From Spirosoma radiotolerans (GTDB lineage: Bacteria > Bacteroidota > Bacteroidia > Cytophagales > Spirosomataceae), in assembly GCF_000974425.1 (NCBI RefSeq), contig NZ_CP010429.1:4759501-4823500 (forward strand): 64,000 nucleotides of DNA, in the 5' to 3' direction. The position numbers and the translations under genes were made by a program. Of this stretch, positions 17,458 through 26,543 are shown piece by piece. The notes beneath the pieces were generated by a model that saw only the letters and a list, made by a program, of their open reading frames with translations, ran no database searches and was not told the origin of the DNA. Position 1 is the stretch's first letter, and each line of letters opens with the position of its first letter.

Positions 17458-18750
17458 ATGCGTTATCTACCAATTGATAGCCAACTTTTTGTTCAAAACC
17501 GCCAGCGGCTTACGGCCCTACTGAAACCCAAGTCTTTGGTGGTGGTCAATGCGAATGACATTATGCCGACCAATGCAGATGGTACGATGGTTTTTCGCCA
17601 AAACAACGACCTTTTCTATCTGACAGGAGTCGATCAGGAGGAAACCCGTCTGGTTCTGTTCCCCGAACATCCGGATCCCAAATTTCGGGAAGTTCTTTTC
17701 CTGCGTGAAACAAGCGAACTGATCGAAATATGGGAAGGCCACAAACTAACCAAAGCCGAAGCGGAACAGGTAACGGGCTTACCGCAAAAGCAGGTTTACT
17801 GGATGCATCAGTTCGAGCAAATTTTCGGGCAAATGGTCTTCGAAGCCGATCATATCTACCTGAATACCAATGAGCACACCCGCGCAACGGTGGACGTTCA
17901 AAGTCGGGATGCCCGGTATATCGCCGAATTTCGGGAACGATACCCACTGCATCAGTTGGAACGGTTGGCCCCCTTGATGCATTATCTTCGGGCCATTAAA
18001 CAACCGCAGGAAATTCCCCTCATCCAGACAGCCATTGATATTACGGACAAGATGTTTCGGCGGCTTCTGGGTTTCATCAAACCTGGTGTTTGGGAATATG
18101 AAATCGAAGCCGAAATGATGCACGAATTTTTGCGTAATCGGTCGCGGGGAGCCGCTTATTCGCCCATTATTGCATCAGGTGCCAATGCCTGTGTGTTACA
18201 TTATATTGACAACAGCCAGCAGTGTCAGGATGGCGATGTTATTCTGCTCGATATTGGTGCGGAGTATGCTAACTACAACGCCGACATGACCCGCTCAATA
18301 CCGGTAAATGGCCGGTTTACGGCTCGTCAACGGGCGGTGTATGAGGCCGTACTGCGCGTGATGAAAGAGGCAACGCAAATGCTCAGACCTGGTAATTTGT
18401 GGGACGAATACCATCGCGAAGTAGGCAAGGTAATGGAATCCGAATTGATCGGGTTAGGCTTGCTGGACCGAACTGACGTACAGAATCAGGACCCCGATGC
18501 CCCTTTATATAAGAAATACTTCATGCACGGCACGTCTCACTTCCTGGGCCTCGATGTGCACGATGTAGGTAACAAATACCGAAAAATGGAACCAGGAATG
18601 GTTTTTACCGTAGAACCGGGCATTTACATTCGGGAGGAAAAGCTGGGCATACGCCTTGAAAACAACGTTCTTATAACTGAATCAGGCAACATTGACCTCA
18701 TGAAGAATATCCCACTCGAAGTCGAGGAGATAGAGGAAATGATGCAATAA
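17458..18750 (+). CDS. pepP: Xaa-Pro aminopeptidase (M24B)
   Basis: This 430-residue metallopeptidase removes an N-terminal residue preceding proline. The N-terminal domain (about 1-160) is the creatinase-like domain; the C-terminal pita-bread domain has the metal ligands in LLDIGAEYANYNADMTRS, GTSHFLGLDVHDVG, FTVEPGIY and IRLENNVLIT. Length and start (MRYLPIDSQLF) match bacterial PepP. It converges with the TetR gene, and a long inverted repeat covers both stop codons. Confidence 0.93.
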   Translation: MRYLPIDSQLFVQNRQRLTALLKPKSLVVVNANDIMPTNADGTMVFRQNNDLFYLTGVDQEETRLVLFPEHPDPKFREVLFLRETSELIEIWEGHKLTKAEAEQVTGLPQKQVYWMHQFEQIFGQMVFEADHIYLNTNEHTRATVDVQSRDARYIAEFRERYPLHQLERLAPLMHYLRAIKQPQEIPLIQTAIDITDKMFRRLLGFIKPGVWEYEIEAEMMHEFLRNRSRGAAYSPIIASGANACVLHYIDNSQQCQDGDVILLDIGAEYANYNADMTRSIPVNGRFTARQRAVYEAVLRVMKEATQMLRPGNLWDEYHREVGKVMESELIGLGLLDRTDVQNQDPDAPLYKKYFMHGTSHFLGLDVHDVGNKYRKMEPGMVFTVEPGIYIREEKLGIRLENNVLITESGNIDLMKNIPLEVEEIEEMMQ

Positions 18751-18813
18751 TGTATAGTAGACGATTGACAACGCATGATCGAGTGTACGTTGTCAATCGT
18801 CTACTATACATTA
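18748..18813. terminator. 26-bp perfect inverted repeat covering both stop codons
   Basis: Arms 18748-18773 and 18788-18813 are exact reverse complements around 14 bases. The left arm starts with the pepP stop codon and the right arm ends with the stop codon of the TetR gene. A hairpin would form at the 3' end of either transcript, consistent with bidirectional termination. Confidence 0.75.
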
Positions 18814-19452
18814 CTTTGCTTTCGACTGCTCACGTTCGAGGGCGATATTAAGACTGGAATAAATCCGGCGTATGGCCGTTTCCAGGCGTTCCCAACCCGA
18901 ATCGGAACGGAGATCAATGTCACCTATATGGTCCCGCTGGGTGCTGGTAAGTACAATATTGGTTACCGCAGCGACCATCAGACTGGTAATTGCCAGTGGA
19001 TCAAAGTCTGAATAAGGCGCTAATTTGGCGACCATACTTTTATAAGACTGATCCCGGAAATCGGCGAGTCGACGAGCCAGTTCTGTTTCGCCATTTGACA
19101 TTTCCCAACGAATAAGCTCCTGCGACGACTTACGTGTCCGAAACTCCCGCATGAACTGAATTGTATACTCCGACCAGGCTTTGCTTCGGGCGTCTGGTGC
19201 TAAATTATCCGGCACCGAGTCCATAAACTTTTCATTGAACATGGAAAGGAAGAAACCACGGTGCACGTAGGCTTCTAATAAACCGTTCCAGCCACCGAAG
19301 TACCTATAGATCAGAACTTTGTTAACTCCAGCTCGGTCTGCAACGGCATTGATGCCTGCTTTTTCAGTGCCTCGTTCGGCCATTACTTCACCCATGGCAC
19401 GCAAAATTCGTTCCATGGTCATCTGGCGGTTTCTACGCTTGACGACTTTCAT
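18811..19452 (-). CDS. TetR/AcrR-family transcriptional regulator
   Basis: A 213-residue regulator whose N-terminal helix-turn-helix (about 8-60) reads TMERILRAMGEVMAERGTEK and AVADRAGVNKVLIYRYFGG, typical of TetR. The C-terminal ligand domain is not assignable to a subclass. Its upstream side faces the AT-rich gap and the divergent glycosyltransferase, but the distance (over 700 bases) makes direct control of that gene uncertain. No efflux pump or enzyme target is adjacent. Confidence 0.9.
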   Translation of the reverse strand: MKVVKRRNRQMTMERILRAMGEVMAERGTEKAGINAVADRAGVNKVLIYRYFGGWNGLLEAYVHRGFFLSMFNEKFMDSVPDNLAPDARSKAWSEYTIQFMREFRTRKSSQELIRWEMSNGETELARRLADFRDQSYKSMVAKLAPYSDFDPLAITSLMVAAVTNIVLTSTQRDHIGDIDLRSDSGWERLETAIRRIYSSLNIALEREQSKAK

Positions 19453-20163
19453 ACTATTGGTCGTTGTTTTTGTTAAGAGGAAGAATCAATTATTGCTTTC
19501 TCAAAGAGAAAAGAAAACCATATAATCAGGGCCACTAATTTACTCTTGACACAAATATGAGTATTAGCACCGACGTTTTCAAACTACAGAATAAGAAAAC
19601 CAAAAAAACTGATACTTCGGTTTGCTTACTGAGTGACATCCTAATTTGTTAACTAAATTACATATTCTTAAACACAAATGCAATATAGATATACTATTTA
19701 TATTAAACGGATATAAAATTAGTAGATTTTACTTATTCACTTTTAAGCATTATTATGAAATCAACACACCAGCTAACTTTTTGTAAACAATCGAACAAAA
19801 GTGACGAATAATTAGTAAAACTTATCAGAAGCTGTCAATTAATGCTTTATTACAAACAAATAGTATTAAATTTATAATTTAAGCAGTTAACCGATTAATA
19901 ATTATTCTTCTCCTCAGTATCAATCTATTGCAATATAATCTACTTGTTGAGACGTTTGTTTCCGCAATGATACCAATTACCAGCCTAATCCTAACTGGTT
20001 TTTGCCTCCCAAATGAGCCGAAAATTGTTGCTAAAGGTCAACTTTGGAATAACGGTGTTGGTAAACGTAAGAGTAGGCATCTGTTCACACGACTGGCTAT
20101 GCATAGCGTCGGCCAAAAAATGTTTCGGTATTGAATTAAGCCGTGTGAATTCTAAAACGGCCT
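19453..20163. other. AT-rich intergenic region
   Basis: About 700 bases between divergent genes, markedly more AT-rich (especially 19540-19930) than its surroundings. Small open frames near 19928-20134 show no protein character. No RNA gene, repeat or attachment site was recognised. It could hold promoter and regulatory sites for the TetR gene and the glycosyltransferase. Confidence 0.4.
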
Positions 20164-20171
20164 TATCTTTG
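20164..20171 (+). promoter_or_regulatory. candidate -7 element of the glycosyltransferase gene
   Basis: TATCTTTG, an exact TAnnTTTG match, ends 30 bases before the ATG at 20202. No convincing -33 partner is present. Its position inside a longer open frame supports the downstream ATG as the true start. Confidence 0.4.
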
Positions 20172-20201
20172 GTCTGTCTATTGCCAACCGTACCGTTTCT
20201 C

Positions 20202-21071
20202 ATGAAAGTAGCCGGATTCAGTTTCATCCGAAATGCCATTTTGTTCGACTATCCAATAATTGAGGCTATTACGTCGGTCCTGCCGCTATGCGATGAATTT
20301 GTTGTTGCCGTTGGCGACTCAGACGATGATACGCTGGGCTTGATTGAAGCCATTTCGTCGGATAAAATTCGAATTATTCGGACTACCTGGGATGAAGGTG
20401 CACGCACTGGAGGGCGGGTTTTAGCGCAGGAAACGGATAAAGCGCTGGCGGCTATCTCGCCGGATGTTGACTGGGCTTTTTATATACAGGGTGATGAAGT
20501 ACTGCATGAACAATATATTCCTGTCGTTCGCGAAGCCATGCAGAAATACCTGTCCGACCAGCATGTAGAGGGTTTGCTATTTAACTACCTGCACTTCTAT
20601 GGGTCGTACAGTTATGTGGGCGACTCCCGACAGTGGTATCGTCGGGAAATACGTGTGATCCGGAATACAGGCAATGTAGTGGCCTACAGAGATGCTCAGG
20701 GCTTTCGAACCCGCGACAACCAGAAATTAAAGGTTAAATTGATTGACGCTTACATCTACCATTACGGTTGGGTAAAGCCTCCCGAAATGCAAAAGAAACG
20801 CCTTCGCTATGCGAATCACTTCTGGAACATAGGCGAAAATATTGCCAGAGCAGATGCCCGTGTCGATGTGTTCGACTATGGCCAGATTGACTCACTAGCC
20901 CATTTTACAGACACCCACCCGGCAGTAATGCAGCCCCGTGTCGACCGGCTGAACTGGCCATTCACGTTCGATACCAGCCAAAAGCGCTACACGCCAAGAG
21001 TACGTTTTCTGACATTTATCGAGAAGCTAACCGGCTGGCGGATTGGGGAATACAAGAATTATAAATTGTAG
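20202..21071 (+). CDS. family 2 glycosyltransferase-like protein
   Basis: A 289-residue protein starting MKVAGFSFIRNAILFDYP, with a Rossmann-like donor domain. CDEFVVAVGDSDDDTL and WAFYIQGDEVLHEQY correspond to the two acidic motifs of GT-A enzymes, with D-x-D-like QGDE binding the metal and nucleotide sugar. This class, often annotated glycosyltransferase family 2, modifies surface glycans or lipids; acceptor and donor are unknown. The ATG at 20202 is chosen over an upstream extension from about 20013 because the extension is non-homologous and contains the promoter element. It is isolated, next to an AT-rich gap. Confidence 0.8.
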   Translation: MKVAGFSFIRNAILFDYPIIEAITSVLPLCDEFVVAVGDSDDDTLGLIEAISSDKIRIIRTTWDEGARTGGRVLAQETDKALAAISPDVDWAFYIQGDEVLHEQYIPVVREAMQKYLSDQHVEGLLFNYLHFYGSYSYVGDSRQWYRREIRVIRNTGNVVAYRDAQGFRTRDNQKLKVKLIDAYIYHYGWVKPPEMQKKRLRYANHFWNIGENIARADARVDVFDYGQIDSLAHFTDTHPAVMQPRVDRLNWPFTFDTSQKRYTPRVRFLTFIEKLTGWRIGEYKNYKL

Positions 21072-21103
21072 AGCCGCAATTTCTTGCGGCTCTACAATTT
21101 ATA
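21060..21103. terminator. 20-bp inverted repeat covering both stop codons
   Basis: Perfect arms at 21060-21079 and 21084-21103 around a 4-base loop. The stop codons of the glycosyltransferase (21069-21071) and of the convergent isomerase gene (21099-21101) both lie inside the arms, a short-loop stem well suited to bidirectional termination. Confidence 0.75.
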
Positions 21104-21977
21104 CATCACAAATCAATACGGCTTCTTTCAGACTGGTGAGCGGGTCGCGTTTAGGAATAAACTCCTGTGCTACATAGCCTTTAAACCCAGTGTCGACTAT
21201 GGCCTTCATAATAGCCGGATAATAAAGCTCCTGCGCTTCGTCAATCTCATTCCGGCCGGGATTACCACCCGTGTGATAGTGCCCAATGTACTTGTTGTAT
21301 TCCCGAATTGTACGGATGATGTCGCCCTCCATGATCTGCATGTGGTAGATATCATACAACAGCTTAAAATTCTCGGAACCAACACGCTTGCAAAGCTCGG
21401 CTCCCCAGGCGGTGTGGTCACACATATAATCTTTGTGATCCACTTTGCTGTTGAGCAGTTCCATGATCATCGTAATGCCATGTTTTTCGGCACTTGGCAT
21501 GAGCCGCTTCAGGCCAACAGCGCAGTTTTCCAGGCCTTCTTCATTGCTCATCCCCCGCCGATTTCCTGAGAAGCAGATAACCGTCGTTAAACCAGCCTCT
21601 TTCAACTTTGGGAAAATAGCTTCATAACTAGCAACCAGTTCGTCATGGAATTTTGGATTATTAAATCCATCGCCAATGCCTTTGCCTGCGCCTTGGGGGA
21701 GCGCCGAGGTCAGGCCATATTTTTTCAGGGTAGGCCACTCGTCGGGACCTGTCAAATCAATTGACTTGATACCCATCTCTTTAGCGGCTTTGCACAGATC
21801 ATCAAGTGGTATCTTGCTATAACACCACCGGCAAACGGAGTGATTGATACGGCCCTTTAGCGGAGCCGATTTTTCAGATTGATTCATAGAACTGGCAAAA
21901 GAGTCAGACAGCAACGGTAGCGTCAGTGCAGTACCGGTCAGAGTTTTCAGAGCCGTTCGGCGGGAATAAGGTTTCAT
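21099..21977 (-). CDS. Tat-exported TIM-barrel sugar isomerase/epimerase (hydroxypyruvate isomerase-like)
   Basis: The 292-residue protein begins with a twin-arginine signal (YSRRTALKTLTG followed by a hydrophobic stretch), so it is predicted to be folded before export. The AP-endonuclease-type TIM barrel shows GIKSIDLTGPDEWP, TMIMELLNSKVDH, LLYDIYHMQIMEGD and IGHYHTGGNPGRNEID, the metal-binding pattern of hydroxypyruvate isomerase-like enzymes. Cytoplasmic Hyi has no such signal, so the substrate is likely an extracytoplasmic sugar. The next gene on the same strand encodes a DUF1080 protein, a frequent companion in Bacteroidota and Planctomycetes that favours sugar catabolism in the periplasm. 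Confidence 0.85.
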   Translation of the reverse strand: MKPYSRRTALKTLTGTALTLPLLSDSFASSMNQSEKSAPLKGRINHSVCRWCYSKIPLDDLCKAAKEMGIKSIDLTGPDEWPTLKKYGLTSALPQGAGKGIGDGFNNPKFHDELVASYEAIFPKLKEAGLTTVICFSGNRRGMSNEEGLENCAVGLKRLMPSAEKHGITMIMELLNSKVDHKDYMCDHTAWGAELCKRVGSENFKLLYDIYHMQIMEGDIIRTIREYNKYIGHYHTGGNPGRNEIDEAQELYYPAIMKAIVDTGFKGYVAQEFIPKRDPLTSLKEAVLICDV

Positions 21978-21984
21978 ATAATTT

Positions 21985-22051
21985 GGAATGACTGAATGAT
22001 AGAACGATTGACTAGTGAACAGGCAAAGCCGTTCGATCAGTCAGTCATTCC
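21985..22051. repeat. imperfect 22-bp inverted repeat
   Basis: Arms at 21985-22006 and 22030-22051 match at 20 of 22 positions. It lies between the DUF1080 gene and the isomerase gene, both on the minus strand. It could terminate the DUF1080 transcript or be a processing site between the two. Confidence 0.5.
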
Positions 22052-22062
22052 ATCCTTCAAAA

Positions 22063-22848
22063 TTACAATTCGCGTATCCGAATGTTGCGATACCAAACCT
22101 TATTCCCATGATCCTGCAGGGCAATATGGCCGGTGGCATATTTACCAAAGCCTTCCCACCCCTTGAATTTACTCTCTGCTACCATTTTATCCCACTCAGG
22201 GCCGCTGGTTGGGTATTCTGCCGTTTTTTTACCGTTCAGATACTGTTCCGCTTTTCCGTTATTAATAACCAGCCGGGCTTTATTCCATTCACCGGCGGGT
22301 TTGGCGGCACCGGGCGTAACAGGTTTTTGTAAATCATAAAGCGAACCCGCCGTACGGTTGCCATCGCGTCCCTGTTTAGCATCTGGATGGCGTTCATTAT
22401 CAAGAACCTGCATTTCGGGGCCCGTCTGATACGTAGCTTTGTATTTTGGATCTTCATGAACGTGGAAAATGATCCCGCTATTTCCACCTTCCGCAATTTT
22501 CCATTCGATCTCCAATTCGAAATTACCATATTCTTTGTCCGTCACCAGGTCGCCAGCCCCACCAGCAGTAAGGTGAATAGCGCCGTCATCAACCGTCCAT
22601 TTATCAGATACAGGTTGCCCTTCCTTAAGATAAGTATGCCAACCTGTCAAGGTTTTTCCATCAAAAAGAGATTCCCATTTACCTTTCTTTAACAGATAAT
22701 CAGTGCGGTGGTTGGCTGGCTTAGGATCGTGCGAATTAGTAGAGGCAATGGCAGTACCTGTGTTGAGTGTGATGGTAAGCGCCAGCAAACTAACAGTTGC
22801 CGACGAGCGGAACGAAGAAGTAATTGCCGGAAAACGCAGATTGTTCAT
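22063..22848 (-). CDS. DUF1080 (3-keto-disaccharide hydrolase-like) secreted protein
   Basis: A 261-residue exported protein with a signal peptide ending near GTAIAS. The family opening KGKWESLFDGKTLTGWHTY is followed by SDKWTVDDGAIHL, FELEIEWKIAEGGNSGIIFHV and the closing VWYRNIRIREL. DUF1080 is a concanavalin-like fold; some members hydrolyse 3-keto-glycosides after an oxidoreductase step. No such oxidoreductase is beside it here. Likely partner of the downstream Tat-exported isomerase in carbohydrate use. Confidence 0.88.
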   Translation of the reverse strand: MNNLRFPAITSSFRSSATVSLLALTITLNTGTAIASTNSHDPKPANHRTDYLLKKGKWESLFDGKTLTGWHTYLKEGQPVSDKWTVDDGAIHLTAGGAGDLVTDKEYGNFELEIEWKIAEGGNSGIIFHVHEDPKYKATYQTGPEMQVLDNERHPDAKQGRDGNRTAGSLYDLQKPVTPGAAKPAGEWNKARLVINNGKAEQYLNGKKTAEYPTSGPEWDKMVAESKFKGWEGFGKYATGHIALQDHGNKVWYRNIRIREL

Positions 22849-23013
22849 AGTTGAGAATCGTTAGGATTTTGTCGGGGCAATAGTACTAAAAAAAAACACA
22901 TTCATAACGTTTGGTAAATATTTCTGCCCTGACTTCATTCGGTGCAATTTTAGCCCCCCTAAATCTGTTGGATTAATGCAACACTGCTCAGCGTTGCCTA
23001 TTATTGTGTCATT

Positions 23014-24153
23014 ATGGAAGCGACAACCCTAATTCCTGCCGAAAAGCAACGCTATCAGAAACACTTGAACTTACCCGAAATTGGTACGAAAGGCCAGCTT
23101 CGGCTCAAAAATGCCCGTGTGCTGGTGGTCGGCGCGGGCGGCCTCGGTTGCCCGGTACTGCTGTACCTGACAGCGGCTGGCGTAGGCAAAATTGGCGTTA
23201 TTGACCCCGACGTCGTTGACCTAAGCAATTTGCAACGCCAAGTGCTTTATACAACAGACGAAGTGGGCAAACCCAAAGCCAAGGCTGCGATCAATCACCT
23301 CAACCGGTTAAACCCCGACCTGACGTTCGATACCTACACAATGGCGCTGGACATCAGTAACGCCCGTGCCATCATTGACGGCTATGACATCGTGGTAGAT
23401 TGCACCGATAATTTTAAAGTACGCTATCTGGTCAATGACATCTGCGTCACGTTAGGCAAACCCTTTGTGTACGGAGCCATTCATCGCTTTGAAGGCCAGG
23501 TAGCGGTGCTGAATGCTGACCTGGGTGATGGCAAACGGGGACCAACTTACCGATGCCTGTTCCCTGAATATCCAAACGAAATTGAGATTCCGAATTGTAA
23601 TGACACGGGCGTACTGGGCGTATTGCCCGGCGTTATTGGCACGTTCCAGGCCAACGAGGTCATTAAACTTATTACCGGGATTGGCCAGTCATTAAGCGAA
23701 CAGCTATTAATGGTTGATTTGCTGACGATGAGCCAGCAAAAAATAAAAATCAAACGCCGGGCCGATGCGGAAAAACTAGCGCGTGAAGGACTCGCTTCGG
23801 CGGGAACCCGCACAAATCCCGGCGCATCGGGACCTCAGAAACTATCTGTTCAGGAACTAGCCAACCGAATTGCCACGGGTGAGGAGCTGTTCCTGCTGGA
23901 TGTCCGTGAACGGCCCGAGTATGAGCTTTGTCACCTGGAGGGAGCAGTTCTGATTCCGGTGGGTATGATTCCCAATAACCGAAAGCGAATTCCCACCGAC
24001 CGACCCGTTATTGTGTATTGTCATCACGGCATTCGTTCAGCCAACGTTGCCCAATACCTGTATGCCCAGGATGGCCTGACGAACCTGTATAATCTGGATG
24101 GTGGCATCAACGCCTGGGCCAGGGACATCGAGCCAGAAATGGCCGTCTATTAA
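23014..24153 (+). CDS. moeB: MoeB/ThiF-type adenylyltransferase fused to a rhodanese domain
   Basis: The 379-residue protein has an E1-like ThiF/MoeB domain (about 1-245) with nucleotide-binding GAGGLGCP (40-47), LSNLQRQVLY and DCTDNFKVRY. Candidate catalytic C195 is in NCNDTGVLG. A rhodanese domain follows (about 275-379) with C336 in VYCHHGIRS. Such fusions adenylate the C-terminal glycine of a small sulfur carrier, then load sulfur, feeding molybdopterin, thiamin or thiouridine synthesis. Only one of the four zinc-binding cysteines of Escherichia coli MoeB can be placed (C181). No moaD or thiS gene is adjacent, so the acceptor is uncertain. Confidence 0.85.
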   Translation: MEATTLIPAEKQRYQKHLNLPEIGTKGQLRLKNARVLVVGAGGLGCPVLLYLTAAGVGKIGVIDPDVVDLSNLQRQVLYTTDEVGKPKAKAAINHLNRLNPDLTFDTYTMALDISNARAIIDGYDIVVDCTDNFKVRYLVNDICVTLGKPFVYGAIHRFEGQVAVLNADLGDGKRGPTYRCLFPEYPNEIEIPNCNDTGVLGVLPGVIGTFQANEVIKLITGIGQSLSEQLLMVDLLTMSQQKIKIKRRADAEKLAREGLASAGTRTNPGASGPQKLSVQELANRIATGEELFLLDVRERPEYELCHLEGAVLIPVGMIPNNRKRIPTDRPVIVYCHHGIRSANVAQYLYAQDGLTNLYNLDGGINAWARDIEPEMAVY

Positions 24154-24327
24154 GCGGTCCAATCTCTTTTACTACGCGGGCCAATGCCAGATCCTGATGG
24201 TCAAGGCATTGGCTCGCTTGCTGTCTGGCACTTCCTCAAGCCGGAACCAACCCCTTCCAGTGGCTGTTTTGGGAGCAATTGGCGAGGAGGCTATCAGGCC
24301 ACTCCCGTATGGCATTATCCCATTCCC

Positions 24328-24681
24328 ATGTTTATTACCCTATTAAAATCGAAACTGCATCGCGTTAAAGTCACCCAGGCCGAACTGAATTATGTGGGTA
24401 GCATCACTATCGACGAAGACCTGATGGATGCCGCCAACTTACGCGAAAATGAGCAAGTACACATTGTCAATAACAATAACGGCGAACGGCTGATCACCTA
24501 CGTTATAAAAGGCGAGCGGGGCTCCGGTATCATTTGCCTCAATGGGGCGGCTGCCCGCAAAGCACAGGTAGGAGATATTGTCATTATCATTGCCTATACT
24601 ATGATGACTGATGAGGAAGCCAGGACATACAAGCCAACCGTCGTTTTCCCGGATGAAAACAACCGACTGGTGAACGGCTAA
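24328..24681 (+). CDS. panD: aspartate 1-decarboxylase
   Basis: This 117-residue pyruvoyl enzyme makes beta-alanine from aspartate for pantothenate. The self-cleavage site G24-S25 lies in YVGSITID, and length matches PanD. The start ATG at 24328 gives [20 protein letters not shown], the family N-terminus; an upstream extension to 24184 is unrelated sequence. A terminator-like hairpin follows, separating it from the flippase-like gene. No panB or panC lies nearby. Confidence 0.95.
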   Translation: MFITLLKSKLHRVKVTQAELNYVGSITIDEDLMDAANLRENEQVHIVNNNNGERLITYVIKGERGSGIICLNGAAARKAQVGDIVIIIAYTMMTDEEARTYKPTVVFPDENNRLVNG

Positions 24682-24714
24682 TCCTTTTGCTAAGCATTCC
24701 TATTGGTTTCCATG

Positions 24715-24742
24715 AAACTCCGTTACTTTGTGGCGGAGTTTT
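24715..24742 (+). terminator. hairpin with T-run downstream of panD
   Basis: Eight-base arms (24715-24722 and 24734-24741) with 11 bases between; the last stem bases run into a short T tract (24739-24742). Placed 34 bases after the panD stop, consistent with intrinsic termination. Confidence 0.5.
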
Positions 24743-24802
24743 CTATTACGTGTTAGTGGCAGAAAAGATCTTATCACGGCTTACGACGCATACTACGGCT
24801 AT

Positions 24803-25855
24803 ATGAACATCAAAAACATACTTAAGTACCTTATTTCGCTGGCTTTTGCCGGAGGGTTGCTCTGGTTTACATTCAAGCAAAGTCACCTCGACGCAGCCGA
24901 CTTGTGGCAAAAAATAAGCGGAGCCGATTATAGATGGGTTCTGGTATCGGCGTTGATGACCATTGTTGCGCACTGGAGCCGGGCCGAACGCTGGCGAATT
25001 TTGCTGGAGCCAGTGGTCGCGCAACGTACCAACTCGCTTGATACAACAGCCAGCGTCCTGACGGGCTATCTGGCTAATCTGGCCCTCCCCCGCGCGGGTG
25101 AAGTCGCCCGCTGCGGAACCTTATATCGCCTGTCGGGCGTGCCGGTAAACGTTAGTTTTGGGACGGTCGTGGCCGAACGTTTATTCGATCTGCTCATGCT
25201 TATTCTGTTGTTGGGCGCTACGTTTATACTTGAGTTTGATCGACTGAGCCAGTTTTTCATGGAGTTTCTGGGCGGCAAACTGCCCAAAGGTTCCAGTGGT
25301 TCGGGTATACTTTTACTGGCCGGAGCCGTCCTGATTGGGCTGGCGCTGTTGAGCTGGTTCTTGTTTAACCGTTACCGCGACGCGCTGGGTCGCCATCCTT
25401 TGTACCAGAAAGTGAGTGCCTTTGCCAAGGGGCTTCTCGAAGGTTTACTGAGCGTTCGGAAGCTACGGCGGCCGGGGGCATTTGTGTTCCATACGCTGCT
25501 CATCTGGACCATGTATTACCTGATGTCTTTTTGCCTGTTCTTCGCCATGCCCGCTACGGCCAAGCTTGGTCCGCTGGCAGGTCTGACCATTCTGGTAGTT
25601 GGCTCGCTGGGCATGGCTGCTCCAACGCCGGGCGGCATTGGCTCATTTCACCTACTGGTTGGCCAGGTCGCGCTGCTTTATGGCCTGACCAGTCAGGACG
25701 GACAGGTGCTAGCTACCTTCATTCACGGCGTCTCAACAATCATGATTATCATTTTGGGCATTATTGCGCTATTGGTCGTCCTGTTCCGGGGGAACAAAAC
25801 AACCGATGCCGTCGATGTGCTGGACGACCCTAAAGCTTTAAAACTGGAGCCTTAA
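24803..25855 (+). CDS. lysylphosphatidylglycerol synthase-TM/UPF0104-type membrane protein
   Basis: A 350-residue inner-membrane protein with about eight hydrophobic helices (near 5-22, 44-60, 120-150, 155-175, 205-225, 255-275, 285-305 and 325-345). It carries the family stretch SVLTGYLANLALPRAGEVARCGTLYR and a late PTPGGIGSFHLL. The family includes the flippase half of MprF and AglD-like proteins; many members are thought to move lipids or assist lipid-linked glycan export. The start at 24803 (MNIKNILKYLIS) gives the first helix; the longer frame from 24728 adds residues without family character. It precedes rfaE2 by 15 bases, so an envelope role is inferred. Confidence 0.85.
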   Translation: MNIKNILKYLISLAFAGGLLWFTFKQSHLDAADLWQKISGADYRWVLVSALMTIVAHWSRAERWRILLEPVVAQRTNSLDTTASVLTGYLANLALPRAGEVARCGTLYRLSGVPVNVSFGTVVAERLFDLLMLILLLGATFILEFDRLSQFFMEFLGGKLPKGSSGSGILLLAGAVLIGLALLSWFLFNRYRDALGRHPLYQKVSAFAKGLLEGLLSVRKLRRPGAFVFHTLLIWTMYYLMSFCLFFAMPATAKLGPLAGLTILVVGSLGMAAPTPGGIGSFHLLVGQVALLYGLTSQDGQVLATFIHGVSTIMIIILGIIALLVVLFRGNKTTDAVDVLDDPKALKLEP

Positions 25856-25870
25856 CGCAATCATCTCCTT

Positions 25871-26350
25871 ATGACCGAATCAAAGATACTTACCCGCGAG
25901 CAGGCTATTGAACAAGCCAAAATATGGCGATCCGAAGGCCAGCAAATCGTTTTCACTAATGGCTGTTTCGACATCGTTCATTTAGGGCATATCGACTACC
26001 TCGAAAAAGCCCGTAGCCTGGGTAACAAGCTAATTTTAGGCCTCAACACCGATGCATCCGTCAGTTGCATAAAAGGACCGCTGCGCCCCGTCGTAAATGA
26101 GTATGCCCGTGCCCGGCTCATGGCTGCACTGGCTTTTGTCGACGCGGTTACCCTCTTTGGCGAACCCACTCCGCTCGAACTCATTGAGGCCGTGCAACCC
26201 GATGTACTGGTGAAAGGAGATGACTATACGGTGGCAACTATCGTTGGGGCTGATTTTGTCCTGGCACGCGGAGGCCGCGTTGAAACGGTTGCACTTGTAC
26301 CCGGCTACTCGACTACCAAACTCATTGAGCGAATCAAAGCCAGTTATTGA
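25871..26350 (+). CDS. rfaE2: D-glycero-beta-D-manno-heptose 1-phosphate adenylyltransferase
   Basis: This 159-residue nucleotidyltransferase adenylates heptose 1-phosphate to ADP-heptose, just before HldD. It matches the C-terminal half of the bifunctional HldE. The TNGCFDIVHLGH motif contains the HxGH (H37, H40), and LVKGDDYTV lies near the C-terminus. The stand-alone form implies a separate heptose kinase (rfaE1) elsewhere. Close linkage to a flippase-like gene and hldD at 11.6 kb support an LPS heptose pathway split across the chromosome. Confidence 0.93.
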   Translation: MTESKILTREQAIEQAKIWRSEGQQIVFTNGCFDIVHLGHIDYLEKARSLGNKLILGLNTDASVSCIKGPLRPVVNEYARARLMAALAFVDAVTLFGEPTPLELIEAVQPDVLVKGDDYTVATIVGADFVLARGGRVETVALVPGYSTTKLIERIKASY

Positions 26351-26543
26351 TTAGCAGATATTTGAATCATAGCCCCGTGCCACAGTTCTACCCCCAGACC
26401 TGGATCTATTGCCCTGTTAAATGGCAGCCTGGCCGGATAAATGGTTAGACCAGCGGGATACTTTTTAGGGCTAACTATTGTTTTATTACAAACAAGCCAA
26501 CAATCCGGCTGTTGTATTGAACCACAAACCTGACTAATTGACG

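Noticed and set aside
19928-20201. Possible small gene or extended N-terminus before the family 2 glycosyltransferase
   Set aside because: No conserved motif, and a TATCTTTG promoter element lies within the extension.
24184-24327. N-terminal extension of panD
   Set aside because: PanD always begins directly with the MxxxxLKSKxHR segment, so the extension is non-coding leader.
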